Shown one piece after another: positions 42,701 to 54,500 of a stretch of 64,000 nt of DNA (position 1 is its first letter; each line of letters begins with the position of its first letter). Made by a program: the position numbers and the translations under genes. The notes below the pieces were generated by a model. The model worked only from the letters and a program-made list of their open reading frames with translations, made no database searches and had not been told where the DNA came from. This stretch comes from Phalacrocorax aristotelis (lineage: Eukaryota > Chordata > Aves > Suliformes > Phalacrocoracidae), in the NCBI RefSeq assembly GCF_949628215.1, contig NC_134288.1, forward strand, positions 8,191,682 through 8,255,681, written 5' to 3'.

Positions 42701-45700
42701 TTTCCAGGGCATGATACACAAGTCATTTTCACATGATATGAAGTAGTGGCATATACAAGCACTTCCTTGTCTACAAAATAAACAGCCTTATGCAGGTGAC
42801 TAAAGTGCACATGGGCAAGTATTTACTGAGAGATAATTTAAGCCACAGGGCTCGTGTCTGCATTACTAATTACTAGGGACATGCTCGTAGTCTGAGGTAC
42901 AGGCTTATCACCCCAAAGCTGTCAGTGCAATCCCCTAGCTGTACCACCACAGGATGGCTATCTTGTCGCACTGGACTGTGAGCCTCTGCTGAGCTCCATG
43001 GCAAGTTTATCCAGATACTGTAAACCAAATTGTTGCTGAATGCCACATCTTGGCTACATGGCTGGTAAAAGGTAACTTCAAAGCTGCCTAAGGCATATTC
43101 ATGCAAATTTCATTAAAAGAAAACATTGTAGAGCAGATACCATTATTATCTGCTTAAAAGACAAATTGTATTTGTATTTCACTTTATGCGCACTCAGAGG
43201 GTTTTCTGAAAGTGACCAGGCTAGACTTGTGGGTCAGCCTTACGCTTGTGTTTTTCATGGTATTTTACAGGATACTATTCCTGTTTAAGAACTGTCCAAG
43301 AGTTCATAAGACCCAGTCTGATCGTCCACAGCTGTTACAGATTTCTTGAGGATGCAGCTAGTTGATATCTTTTAACAAAAGCAGGTGAGCTAAGATCCTA
43401 GACAGTGGCAATGTTTTCTTCCAAATATATGTACTGGCTATATACAAAATAGACTCAACTTTAGCTACACTAATTGTCTCAGCCACTTTAAAGGTTATTT
43501 TTTTGCAGTAGCAAGGCTGTTTCAACTTTATAATGTAATGCAAGGCTGTTTCAACTTTATAATGTAATATTTTGAACAAAAGGTTGGATGCTTTCCTATA
43601 GTCATACTCACTCCCCTGAAAGTTTCTTCTATTATAGAGTCTTGATATTTAGTAATTCCAATCCAGTCTAGACTTGTTTTTTCTGGAATAATAAAAAACT
43701 CAAAAATCTTCCAGGCTTTTCTTCCTCCCCAAATAAAGTTAGCAAGGCACTTCACCACAGATTGATTCATTTAGAAAAGATTTTAATGTAGTTATTGTTA
43801 AAAACAACAAAAAAACCCCACCCTGCCAACAAAAAAACCCTGTGCATAAAATGGAATGTTTCTCTCCTAGAGTTACACCGGCTCCATAGCATCAACAGTG
43901 GAAAAAAATAAGTAACAGCCCTGGAGAGGCTTTAGCTACATCAGCTGAAACAAGGGTACATCCAGGGCTATTGGTTAGTCTAAAACAAAAACAAAACCCC
44001 ACCCACAAAACACCACAAAAGAATACAGCTGAAAAATGACTTGTTCTAACTTGCCTAGTATATTAAGGTAGCATTTTTAGCATATTCATACTAAATTAAA
44101 GACCTCACCTCTGAACCTGGGATTTCAGAAGCTGCTCTCTGAGTTTTCTCTGCATACTTGCATAGGAAGTCCTCATGCATTTCAATATTACTTTCAAGAA
44201 CCTGAGGGGCCATGGAACACAATTAAGCAATTGCTTAAGTGCTTAAGACAAGATTGGCCACCATTGGTTAGTTCACAGCTGGTATTTCACACCTGGAGGA
44301 ATTTGCACAAAGATTTGTTATATAAAACAATATTGTAAACATGTTTTGCAGAACAGATGAAGCAGCTTTTATATTAAAACTTTATTAACTCTTATGATAC
44401 ACCAAGTAGATTCGGACAAAACAGCTAGTTTTCCAGAAAAATTGTACCACTGGCACTTTCTTTTTTGAAGCACGCCTGGAATAAGCCTAAGGTGTAAAGC
44501 TCCTTGCCTGCATTTTTAATCAACTTAAATTTCTTCACTGGCAACTACCTTAGCAGGTCTTTCCTCATTCTAAGTGCAAGAAGAATTTCTTGACAAAGTC
44601 TGCTAGAATGTGGCATTATCTTGAATCTGCTTCGCTCCATGCATTCAATGCTTGCAGTCCTAGATCATATCTCCGTTTGTCAAAAAGCTAGAGAAACAGA
44701 AGGACAAAGGACAGATCAAGAGTCAGATAAAACAAAGAATACTTAAGTGCTTTAATAATTTTAGACAAGCAGAAAGTGCAGCTTCTAGAATTAAGATGTT
44801 TTGGTTGTTTTCCATTTGGGATAATTGTTTATCTTGGGTTTGCTGCCATATATCCAGATGTGACTAAACTGTCTCCAGGCAAAAGTTTACCACAACACTT
44901 TTCTATTGCTCTAGCTACAAGGATACTACTGTCATCTTGGAAATGTTAAGTTCTGTATTAGTTACAATTTACCACGACAGAGCAGAAGTTACTGATGTCA
45001 GAATTGGCAGAAGCTAGTTTAATCCTCTCAAAGTAAGTTAATGCTTGTGTGCAGTAAAATAATATGGAGATGGGCACTAATTCATAGTTTTGCTAGCAGT
45101 CATCTGAAAGATTTCAGTATCTGCCACGTGCATATAAATGTGTCATGGTCTCTGCTAGTGCTAACACTATCTCTAGGAAAAAAAGGTGGTACTTCTGTCC
45201 TAGACTTCTTGAAAGAATTCTGGCCTCCAAACAGGGCTATCTGTCATATGATACAGGTGCTCACCTATACAGGAATGCTCAAAACCAGTTTATTATCTCT
45301 TAAAGACAAGCAGATGCTCATGCCTCTTCCCTACTTGTTAGCATCCTTGAAATGCAGAATTACTGGGCTTGTTTTGAAAGGTGTGTGGTCTTTCTTCCAG
45401 TTCACTATTATGTAATCTCTCTGCTTTTCCCTAGCAAGTCAATCATGAGATTGTCAGGATTGGTTTTATCTTGTGAAATGCTTTAAGAAGTATCTTCAGC
45501 AGGTCTTACAGGAGTGTCCTAAATTTCACAATTAAAACGGTATGCTAAAGAAATTGTTCCATCAGTGTCAAACTATATGGATGTGAAGACTACATTTCTC
45601 TGTGAGCTAGAGCAAAGTGGGAGTCTAGAATTTGTGGGGGTTTTACAATTTTTGAATGAAACTTACGCTTACAAAGCACACAGTGATTATGAAAAAATAA

Positions 45701-48700
45701 TAGCAAGCAATTGATTACTACATTCTAAAGCAATCTGTAAACCTTGATTTGGTATACTGTGACAGTGTGAGATTATGTTAGTTGGCTAGGTCTAAGTAAC
45801 TTTCAACTGAATTATTCGTTGGACTAAAAATTTTGGGTTTTTTAAATACATGAATTTCTATATCAAACTAACTTTCTAGCTGCTCCTAATCCTTTCTCAA
45901 ATATTAAGTTTCTGCTAATGAGAAGGGACTTGACTAAAGTTAAAAATAGAGCACGTTGAACTTGACATGAACCTTAATATCTTTTCCAGCTTTTGCAAGG
46001 ATTGCATTGTGGATTGTGTATTGTTTAGTTGGTTTCTCACTGATTAAAAGTATTGAAATAAACTATGTATTGTGAAATAAAGCTGCTGCCATTGCTTTGT
46101 TTACATTTTGGATATCTTATCTAAATGTTACTTTACAAATTTAATGCAAAGTTCAAGCTTGGAGATGGGATTTCTAAGGCTTACTACAGCTTTTTTCCTC
46201 CCTAAAGGCAAAATATATTGTTGAAGACATATGACAACTGAAATGTGTTTATTGTCACAGCCTAAAACAAACTTGTTTTGTTTATTTGGGCTTTGGATAA
46301 AGCCAGTGTGGCAGATCAGATATTTCACTGCATGGAGTTTGTTACTACAGCCTTACAGAACTTACTAGTGTTGTTTGAACTTGGTTTTATACAGACCTTT
46401 CTTCTGCTTATTGTAAATTCATTTATTGACTTAACTGGTAAGTTTCCTAATTACTTTATAAGCATAAGACTGATCTTGACTAAAATAACTCTGCAAAGCT
46501 TACTGCATGAAGATTTGGTAAACTCTTAAGAGAAAACACCTCTCTCTAGTACTTCTTGTTCTGGGAGTAGGTCCTAATAATGGCTTGCTTACCTCCGATC
46601 TTTTATTCTTGCCCTCTAAGAATGTAGACTTGGTAACTACAGGTAGTAGTTACAATCACTATCAGGGTGGTCACTGAAGAAGAAACGATAGGGATTCAAG
46701 GGAACTTTCTCTTCTGGGTGAGTGGCTGTATGTATCCCCAGCACTTGATTTAGGAGGCTTGTCCTTATTCTGAGTGATGCTTTTGTCTTTATGCCTAGTG
46801 ATGTACTTAAGGGAGAAGTAGACCTGCTATAACCAATAGATTTTTTTGCTGAATTTTCTTCTCCTCGGCGTTAAAAAAACCAGCCAACCAACTGAATTAA
46901 TTATTCTGTCAAAATGACGGACTAGTGCTAAGCAGGGTTCAAAAAGTTGTGTTGTGAGTTGTCAGTGAAGAAAAAGAATGCAAAATTGAAAAAACTGTAT
47001 TATCCAGTCATGTTACGCCTTCCTTGTGAAAAGAGTATAGTGGACTTCATCTTTCTCTGTATTTTTTAAAGATCAAAGCTAAATTTTTTTAATGAGAAAC
47101 AGAATTTGCTAGCACTTCTCTGCCATCTCTTTTTTTTTTTTTTTTTTAGCTTGAGAGTACAAGGTGGATGTATACAAAAGAACCACAAGTGTCATGGAAA
47201 ATCAACAGGAAAAAAGTGTTCCTCTGTAGTAATCTCACTTATTGTGTTCCTCCTCCTTATTATCAGACGACAGCTAAAAATAAAAAACGGATACTTTCAC
47301 ATAGTGTAGAGCCTCACTACAGAACTGACTGCCACAGAATATTCTAGCTGTATTCGTTTTCATGGGTTCAGAAAGAAACTTCTGTAGAAGAGGAATCCAG
47401 CTGCTGGGAAACTCAGTCCTTTTTGAATGAGGAAATTCCTGAGCTGTAGATTGTGAAGTCTGAGAATATGCTGAAACATGTTCATATGCTTACCTTTTTC
47501 TTTCTAGGCATTCCTGCTGGACTCTGTTGGAGAATGAACACTGTGCTAGGTAAGTCTTCTCTGCTGGACTTAATTGTCCAGGGCTACTTTCACTTACGAG
47601 GACTGATCCAGAGAAAACATTTGTATTTAGGGTGTTAGGAAAAGGGAGAAAATAATTTCAATTCCCTTAAAAAAATAAAGATATCTTCTTATGTTTGACA
47701 CTAATATTGTATATAGTTTGCTCTCCTACACCTCCCTTAAACTTAGGAAAGGTGTGGTATGATCTGGCCTCGTTATGTAAAACAGTAACTAATGCTAATG
47801 GGCTTTTGGGGGATACTTGGGCCACTAAAGGATATTGCTCTTAAAAGTTGTGGGATTGAGTCGTAGCATCCTGTGTATATATCTGCCTTTAGTTTTTAAT
47901 TCTCTGTATCACTGAAACTACAGTTTTCTTCTTTTTGAAGTAGCTGATGATGTGAATACTTTACTTAGAACAGTTCTTTTGAAACAAAGGTGATGAAATG
48001 GTATTTCTTAGACAAAGCTGTTTGGGGCCCAGAGTGGCTATCAGGCTAATCACTGGTGGGTTTTGGTTTGGTTCTGGTTTTTTTGGTGGGTTTTTTGCTT
48101 TATTTGGGGTTTTGTTTTGTTTTTTTTACCTAACTTCTGGAGTAACCAATTTAGCTTTCAACACTCAAATAGGTTAATGTGTCACGCTCTATACCTGTTG
48201 CTGGAGAGTAGTGAAACTGATAACTTTGGACATTCTATTCAATGGGATTTTGGTCTCAAGGAAGGAAGCACCTCCTTCAGAATAGTCTCTTCCGATAAGA
48301 TCAGCCTCTTCACTCTGGAGTTTAGCAGGTGCCCTGAAATAAAATTCAAGTGAGCTAGCTTGATTAGAATAAGGGAAGGTTAAAGCAAAATTAAGCAAAT
48401 GAGACAGCAGAAGGAAAACCTTTGGAGAATGATGTCTTCAAAGCACAGAAAAGATTGTGTTTTCTTTCAGATAGCTGTGTTTATGAAAATGTTACAGTTC
48501 CTAAGCAATGATTTGCAGACAGATGACACACTGAGGTAAATAATATGTGGTGGAGAGAAGGAATAAATAACTTTTGCTCTTGACTGGATGGAGACACTTG
48601 TCTAAGCATATTGTCTGTCATAAATCTACTTGCAGTGAAAAAAACCTTAAATAACAGCATTTTTATTCGTTAAGACAGAACTAATGACATCAGACTTAAT

Positions 48701-51412
48701 TTTTGTATGTTCTTTTCTTGGGTTCCCTCCGTGGTATGCTGTGTTTATCCTGTTATTGTATGTACACTGTTATTTATAGGCTTAATCTATATGAGAATCT
48801 AACAAAGTAAGCTTCCTACTGGTGAATGCTCAAGTGTAGGTAAGGCTTTGTAACTTTCTGAACTTTTAATGAACTGTTCAGTACACTAAAAATACTTAGT
48901 GGGCTTTTAAAAATAAAATACTAAAGCTATGCCATGCCTAGAGACAATATTAGTAACTTTTCTCTTAAAATTTTTGACAGGGCCCAAGAATATAAGATTC
49001 TGACTGTGGTGTACCTAAACATAACTTCCCTTTTTTTTTTTGAGTTCCATGGAAGTGTGATGTAGTGTAATAAAAGGTCACTTAACTGGACAAATGCAGT
49101 GTGGTGATTACTGACAAGAAAACACGTTGAATCAGCTACGCTGTATAGCTGATATACTCCAGTTGTATGACATAAATGCATGACTGGTGCTAATCAGTTA
49201 GTTACATGTTTGATGTGCTCACCAGATGCTCATAAAAAAGCCTCTCAGTGCAGAGGTGTGGCTGAACGCTAACATGAAAGCTTAGCATCGAGTTAAACTT
49301 CGAATTAAACTGCAGAATGACAAAGTCTGGTAAAAGAGGAGTTGTTTAAGTTGTGGTGGATGCATCGTGATGTCTCATTGGCAGACAAATGTCCAAACAG
49401 TGGTTCCCCAGCTCACGGTTTTGTTGAGTGTAAGATGCAATTCAGTCGCTCCTACTTGTATGGGAACTAAAGATACAATGCACGTAATAAAAAGTAATAA
49501 TAATAAAAATTCAACAGCTCTGTCCTGGCGCTTCTTCCAGTCCACTATAAAAAATACATAAAATTGCTTCCTAATGTTGTGAAACTACACAACTACTTAG
49601 CCATTTATCTATAAACAAGGAAGCAACTGGATCTGAAACAAAACATTACAAATGTTTTTGGCACTTGGAAGGATGTGATCCCTTTTTCTGTTTTTGGCAG
49701 TCACTGACCTCTTGTACTAACTTCCAGAATGGCTGCAAATCTTCCTAAAATTACTTGGAATTTCTGTGCTATATGATGCTAGTGTCATTTTGGAGAGTTC
49801 TGCAGATAAACATCAGTGTTTGAGAAGTGCTGTTTGTATAAAACCTTTAATGAGCAAAACTGATTTTCTGCTTGCTGTAAGGAAGTTAGGGGGCTTAATA
49901 TGAGATTTGTTGAAAAACGTCTTTTTAATGAAAGTGAAGGTATTGCTTCTTTAACAGAACATTAGAAAAACTAAAGTGTAAGGTTTTTATGCAATGGAAA
50001 AATCTTTTTAAAGAATAGTAAAGTTTGGACAAAAAAAAAATCCAGAGGGCATTGAGAGTCTTATTCAAAACGACGCTCCTTTTTCTCATAAATTGGGAAA
50101 AAAAAAAACTAAAACCTTCATGGTAGGAATTAATGTGGTGGTCAGGAATACATACTTTGTGTCCAGTAAAGATGGACTGGACATACTAACGGAAGTATGC
50201 AAAATGTAAAGAGTACCTTAGATTAATAAAGCATACATGCTTAAATCAGCACCAAAAAGAATGTGGTAATACATTTTAAAATTAAGACAAAATAGGATCA
50301 TTTGTAAAGTAGTCTTGTCTTAGTAGCCCGTTGTTATAATGGTACCAGTTCATCATTGGGCCACACTACGTAATTGTCTGATGACAATGTTTTACTGAAA
50401 ATGGTAGAGAAATGATGCATCATTGGTCCAAACACTGTGAACAAAATTAGAGCTGGATGGTCGGGGTTTTGTTCAGTCAAGTTTTGAAGGTCTCTTAGCA
50501 TAGAGATTTCATAGGCTCTCTGAAATGGGCTCCTGTGTTCAACCACTATTTAAAAACTGAAATTTAACTTGTTGCAGGTAGCAAAGCTTGCCTCTTGCCC
50601 TTTTGTTGTAGGCCTTGGAGGAGACTCTGTGACTCTCTAGTCTATCATCTCTCTCTAGGTGCTATTTTTCTGTTTTGTATAGCATTGAACAAGACTTTGG
50701 AAAAAACCTTTGGGGTTTTTTCCTCCTCCATTTTAGCTTAATTTTTAAATAATTGACACCTGAAATCTAAGATTTGAGTGACATGTAAAATAACATTTCA
50801 GCTTTCAGTTTTGTGCGGTACGTTTCAGCAGGTGCTCTGTGTTATAACCATTGGTACGCAGAGGATGGGCAACATGTGAAATACGACAAGATAACTTGAC
50901 TGTACTGTGGAGAGACAAGTTAACTAAATTTGGGAGTGATTCTATTCTGCCTTTATTTTGCAGTTTAGCTGAAGGTATTCTACTAAGCTCTGGTCACTAT
51001 GAATATGAAATATAGTGAGGTATATGAAAAAATAGAGCAAAAGGGATTTTTAGCTAATGAAATGCTCAGATTTATTGGTATACTCTAGATAGCTGTCACT
51101 TCAAATCTTGAATGGTAAGCATTTGTGTTGACCTAAATGAACACCTTTTGCAGCTATACTAACTACACTCAAACTTAATCAGATTTTAATTATAGCATTG
51201 AGCTAGGGACATTTCCATATTTCAAGGTCAAATTGTGTTTTAGAAGTGTCACCTTTGTATTAAGTAGCTGTACTTACTCCTTACAATGAAGTAAATCATA
51301 TGTAAGCACTGATGCTATGCATGGAAAACGTAAAAACTATTTTGATTTCCTTTCTTCAGTAACTTCCTTTGCTTTGGTCTCTGATCTTATACTCTCAAAT
51401 TTGAGAGTCTAG
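27189..51412 (+). CDS. Unrecognised multi-exon gene encoding a helical protein of about 230 residues (predicted)
   Basis: Span runs from the inferred transcription start; coding begins at the ATG at 27689. Chain: 27189-27263 (non-coding), 27606-27704, 30163-30192, 32226-32279, 37058-37131, 40321-40430, 46307-46437, 47508-47549, 47941-47989, 48449-48535, 48780-48806, 49958-49977, 51360-51412 (TAG). Every junction keeps one frame open, and most sites are strong (47508-47549 has a near-ideal acceptor and donor). A stop in frame upstream of the ATG supports the start. The product starts MRAGQEPALLLTLYA and includes LNLCSLGDALVKIK, SWFESLLKVMRLH, LLVLFELGFIQTFLLLI, VADDVNTLLRTVLLKQ and MKMLQFLSNDLQ, suggesting stacked amphipathic helices (ARM/HEAT-like) and no clear signal peptide. 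An AATAAA follows the stop by about 105 bases. I do not recognise the family. Weakest links are the exon 4 start (32188 is an alternative), the acceptor at 48449 and the last exon. The segment 46307-49977 is the firmest part. Confidence 0.5.
30421..30440. repeat. CTAT/CTAC tetranucleotide microsatellite
   Basis: A short run of ctat units passing into ctac units, inside an intron of the predicted gene. No other role is suggested. Confidence 0.8.
34494..35018 (+). mobile_element. Solo LTR of an endogenous retrovirus
   Basis: Starts TGTCCTGGTTTCAGCTGGGG and ends ..GTTAAACCACAACA, the TG..CA termini of LTRs, with a promoter/polyadenylation region in between (AATAAA at about 34767, then a T-rich and GC-rich 3' part). 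Flanks ATGTG and GTGTG may be a 5-base target duplication with one mismatch. No internal retroviral genes are present, so it is a recombined solo copy. I recall this terminus from abundant avian ERV LTRs but cannot name the subfamily with certainty. Confidence 0.85.
36313..36335 (+). repeat. Run of 23 cytosines
   Basis: An uninterrupted C run followed by gccccc, in an intron of the predicted gene. Such a run on one strand is G-rich on the other and prone to slippage; the exact length in the assembly may be unreliable. Confidence 0.95.
38258..38308 (+). repeat. 51-bp dispersed repeat, copy 1
   Basis: Begins atgattggccttttctgctg and ends ttgaa. It matches 40071-40121 at 49 of 51 positions. The sequence outside the 51 bases does not match. 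It is not part of the neighbouring LTR and I do not recognise it as a known repeat. Confidence 0.9.
38435..38990 (-). mobile_element. Solo LTR, related family, inverted
   Basis: On the minus strand it begins TGTTCTGGTTTTGGCTGAGA and ends ..CTGCAGTTAAAACA. It shares with the LTR at 34494 the start pattern, a gatgtcatgctc block, an agctgggggaa-type block and the GC-rich 3' region with gcagccgg-like and ggaatgaattc-like parts. About 556 bases, GC-richer than its surroundings. I see no convincing target duplication (flanks aacgc and agcag), so one end may be eroded. No internal genes. Confidence 0.8.
40071..40121 (+). repeat. 51-bp dispersed repeat, copy 2
   Basis: Second copy of the segment at 38258-38308, in the same orientation and 1.8 kb away, with two substitutions (g for t after ggtttgag, and c for t near the 3' end). 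It lies about 200 bases upstream of the predicted exon at 40321. Confidence 0.9.
43271..43349 (+). other. Possible alternative terminal exon of the predicted gene
   Basis: A strong acceptor (tttttcatggtattttacag) opens a segment that joins the exon ending 40430 in phase, reads 25 more codons (from ILFLFKNCPRVHKTQ) and stops at TGA 43347-43349. AATAAA hexamers follow near 43690 and 43732. Used, it would give a carboxy-terminally replaced short form. It competes with the exon at 46307, which I prefer because that choice continues through many more exons. Confidence 0.3.
43511..43568 (+). repeat. Perfect tandem duplication, 2 x 29 bp
   Basis: The unit gcaaggctgtttcaacttta + taatgtaat occurs twice with no difference (43511-43539 and 43540-43568), so the duplication is recent or the assembly has doubled it. 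Intronic or 3' UTR of the short form; no coding role seen. Confidence 0.95.
44109..44687 (-). other. Two exon-like segments on the minus strand
   Basis: 44109-44201 reads 31 open codons on the minus strand (HEDFLCKYAEKTQR within it) between a ctcag acceptor and a gtgagg donor. 44687-44616 follows a strong tttctctag acceptor, reads FDKRRYDLGLQALNAWSEAD and stops, with an AATAAA on the minus strand at 44386-44381. They cannot be consecutive in one transcript, because the one with the stop and polyadenylation signal comes first. At most one is real; no secure upstream exons were found on the minus strand. Confidence 0.2.
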
Positions 51413-51517
51413 TTATGCCAAAAACTCAGGAAACTTCATTAACGGACCTTTTATTATTATTAGGTCAGAGGAGGACAAGATCTAATTTTAAAAGCAAAGG
51501 GTGTGTTTGTGTTTTTC

Positions 51518-51523
51518 AATAAA
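51518..51523 (+). terminator. Polyadenylation signal AATAAA after the predicted last exon
   Basis: It lies about 105 bases beyond the TAG at 51410-51412. The position suits a short 3' UTR and is part of the case for ending the gene at the exon starting 51360. Confidence 0.4.
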
Positions 51524-54500
51524 CGAAAAAAAATTATGCCTGATAAAAAGAGGTACCAAGTGGAATTGTAAAAAGCGCTCTTAACACAGCAGGCATTTCA
51601 CTCCTGTTGAAGCCTGTGTGTGTAATATGGCCACCCCTAATGGATAGCTGTCTTCCCCTGCCCTCTCCCCATAGCACTCAGCCACTTTTTCAGAATATGA
51701 ATCTACATTTTTAAAATGGTAATGTATCCAGAGCTTTGATTAAAATTAGTTGTTTTACCGTGTAAAATAATATATTTACTGACATTAATTCTATAGCTTA
51801 GTTCCTGTGCAAAGGCATGAATAAATGCCCGTAAGTACTGCATCTGCTGACTAGCAAAATGTGCCGCAGGCAAGCCAAGGTGATTTATGGACTGTACAGG
51901 CGTAGAGTCCTGCTCATGTGCTCCTCCTTATTGGTGGGTGTAAATATTTCCAGCAGTTATATCAGTGATTGAAACGCTAGTTTAAAGTCTGCTCTGAATT
52001 AATATTCTTAATTGGAAGTTGCGATCTCTCATAATCAAGGCAGTATAGATCAGTGTTTTTTACTCTTCCCAGGAAAAAAAACCGCCTGTGTCCTAATTTG
52101 AATGTCACTGAAACTGCCTATGTACCCATGCTGGGCAAAGGCCAGGTTAGGGTATGGGGTCCTGGGCAGACTTCAGTTCTCCATTTATAAGACCATTTGT
52201 TATCACGGCATAGTAATGTGAACATGGCTGCCGAAATAGTAACGTACTTTGGAGATGATACAAGTAAGTAAGTGTATAGTAGTCTTTTCTGTGAACTGAT
52301 TGGTGCCAGTCCCATGTAGAGTCTAATAAACAGTTACACAGCAATGTGCTTAATCATCTGCAACAAGGGTTAAAGGAAGAAGCGTTGAGAGTTGGAGTTG
52401 ACCATACTATTTTACCTTTTTTTTTTAATGACCTCGCAACCTTAGTATTTTCAGTGTAACTTTCTGTATGCCTTCAAAAAGCATATGGAAAAAATAGTAT
52501 AACTCACCATAAGGAAATTTCTACTCCGTTTGCCAGCAAGGTTGTCATCTGGAATCCCCCAGAGCAGACTGACACCACTTTGGTCCCTGGGCTGAGCATG
52601 GGCTAGCCACTAGAGGGGCAGGAGCAGGGTGTTTCTAGAACTACTGGCTGAGACCCCCATCTGTGGTTTCAACTGGGATCTCGAACTGCGAGGAGGGGGG
52701 AAGGGAAGGGTGGCCTTTGAGCCCTTGGTCCTGGTGCTGCCTCCTGTTTTGTGGGTGCTGTGTATGGGTGGGGCAGTATAACCTAGAAAAATGTCCCTGT
52801 TCACTAGCGACTGTGCTGCCAGGCACTTGAACTGCTTCGTAGCTGGCAGGTTTATAGAGAAGCTGCTCTTGGTCTTTATAATGTGGTGATAAAGCATGTT
52901 CTATCCTGTCAGCACAGAGGAGCTGTGCAGTGACACAGCTTACTTGGTTAGATAAAATACTCGAGGGTCTTGGCAAGTGGTTTAAAACAAAACTGAGCAT
53001 GTTCAAAGACTTTAAAGGCACTTACTGTCTGTACAGATACCTTATTGGAGTAGCAAGATGAAGTTTGGCTTGTTCAGTCATTTGATCAGTTTCTCTTCTA
53101 AAGCTTTAACTTCTTGGACTGAATAAAAGGTTATATTTTGTTCAGCTGAGTTCTGCACTCTGTTTTTAAATGTCTGAACCAATTTAATGCAAGTCTTCCA
53201 CAAGAAGTACTTCTGAGGGGTGTGTGAGAGAGAGTCACTAAAGAATTAAAACAGGCTTCTGTGATGGAAAATGTTAGGCATCCTTAACCACAGATGTAGC
53301 CGTGCCTGCATAGGTAATGATATGCTTTAGAGTATTTTTCTATTTTAGGCAGATGCCCACCCGAAACCAGCAGTGTTGTTGTTTTTTTTTCCTTGGGTCA
53401 CCAGTTTGTCAAAAATTAACTCTCATTCAGTAGATCCTCCTGATTTAGGCCAAGTATGAAACTTCAGTTGCAATGTTAGGTATATCAAGGCTGTTTTAAA
53501 GATGAAGTATATTAAATTGAGCATGTGTGTTCATAAATAAAGTCACTGGGGCCCCTTTCCTAGGCTAACAGATGCCCTTGTGGGAATGTCTGTTGGTGTG
53601 TGGTTTTAAATGTTTTTCAGCAATCTGCTCCTCCTCTCCACCCCTCCCCGTTTCGTACTCCAAATTGTATGAATCTTTATTTGTACACACAAAAAGCAAA
53701 AAATACTGTTTTGGTATGGATCGTATTTTCATGACCTGTAAGCATTAACTGTGTCTGGGAATTGAAGAAACCACATTTGTTTGGCCTCATGCATAATGCA
53801 AATATGACATGTTTTTAAAATATTTTAAAATATCTTTAAAATTACAGGTGAACACAGCTAATTTCTAATTGGTTTTGCAAACAATAGGTATAGTCTTCAG
53901 AAACTGGGGAAATGCATGCTCTAGACTTCTGGAAAGAGCTTGCATGCTTTCCTGAAGTTTTTCCTAAAGGGCTTCAGAATAGGACACAGTGTAGATTGGG
54001 TGGAGCCTCACAGTTTCAGCGCGACTAAGACATGCTGTTAATTCAAGGTAGCTTCATGAGCGGCATAATAAAACATAGAGGTTAAAAATAAAAAGTACAT
54101 TTTCAAGAGAATTGCATAAAGTTTAGTAAAGGGTCTTCAGAATTATTTGGTTTTTTTGTAGACATGCTTGTACATCATCGGGAATCTTTTTTTGCTTGAA
54201 AACATGATTACACAGACTCAGACTTCAGTTAATAGGTTACTTCTGTGGTGATCTAGTAAACACTTCTAAATACTAGTCAAGTTTTGTAATTGGTGTATTT
54301 TTGGAGACAGTGTTAGAAATTGCTAGTGCGGCTTCCCATCCCCCAGCTTTCGAGCTCCTAGGAGCCTAGTTTGCTTGCAGCTGCAGTGGTAGGCATCTTT
54401 CAGGAAGTGACCTTGGCTTGTCTTAATCAAATTCAGAACACACAGAAAAGCTTCTTGGTAACATGCTGACTTGATGTAAAATTTTATAGCATCCATTTTC

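Noticed and set aside
45041..45415. 124-codon plus-strand open frame
   Set aside because: No acceptor or donor pair that joins it to the neighbouring exons and no recognisable motif; compatible with chance at this base composition.
52509..53110. A minus-strand gene running from the second CpG island leftwards
   Set aside because: Exon-like pieces at 52509-52549, about 53030-53110 and 46580-46602 exist, but their phases do not join, and the best candidates at 44 kb are mutually incompatible.
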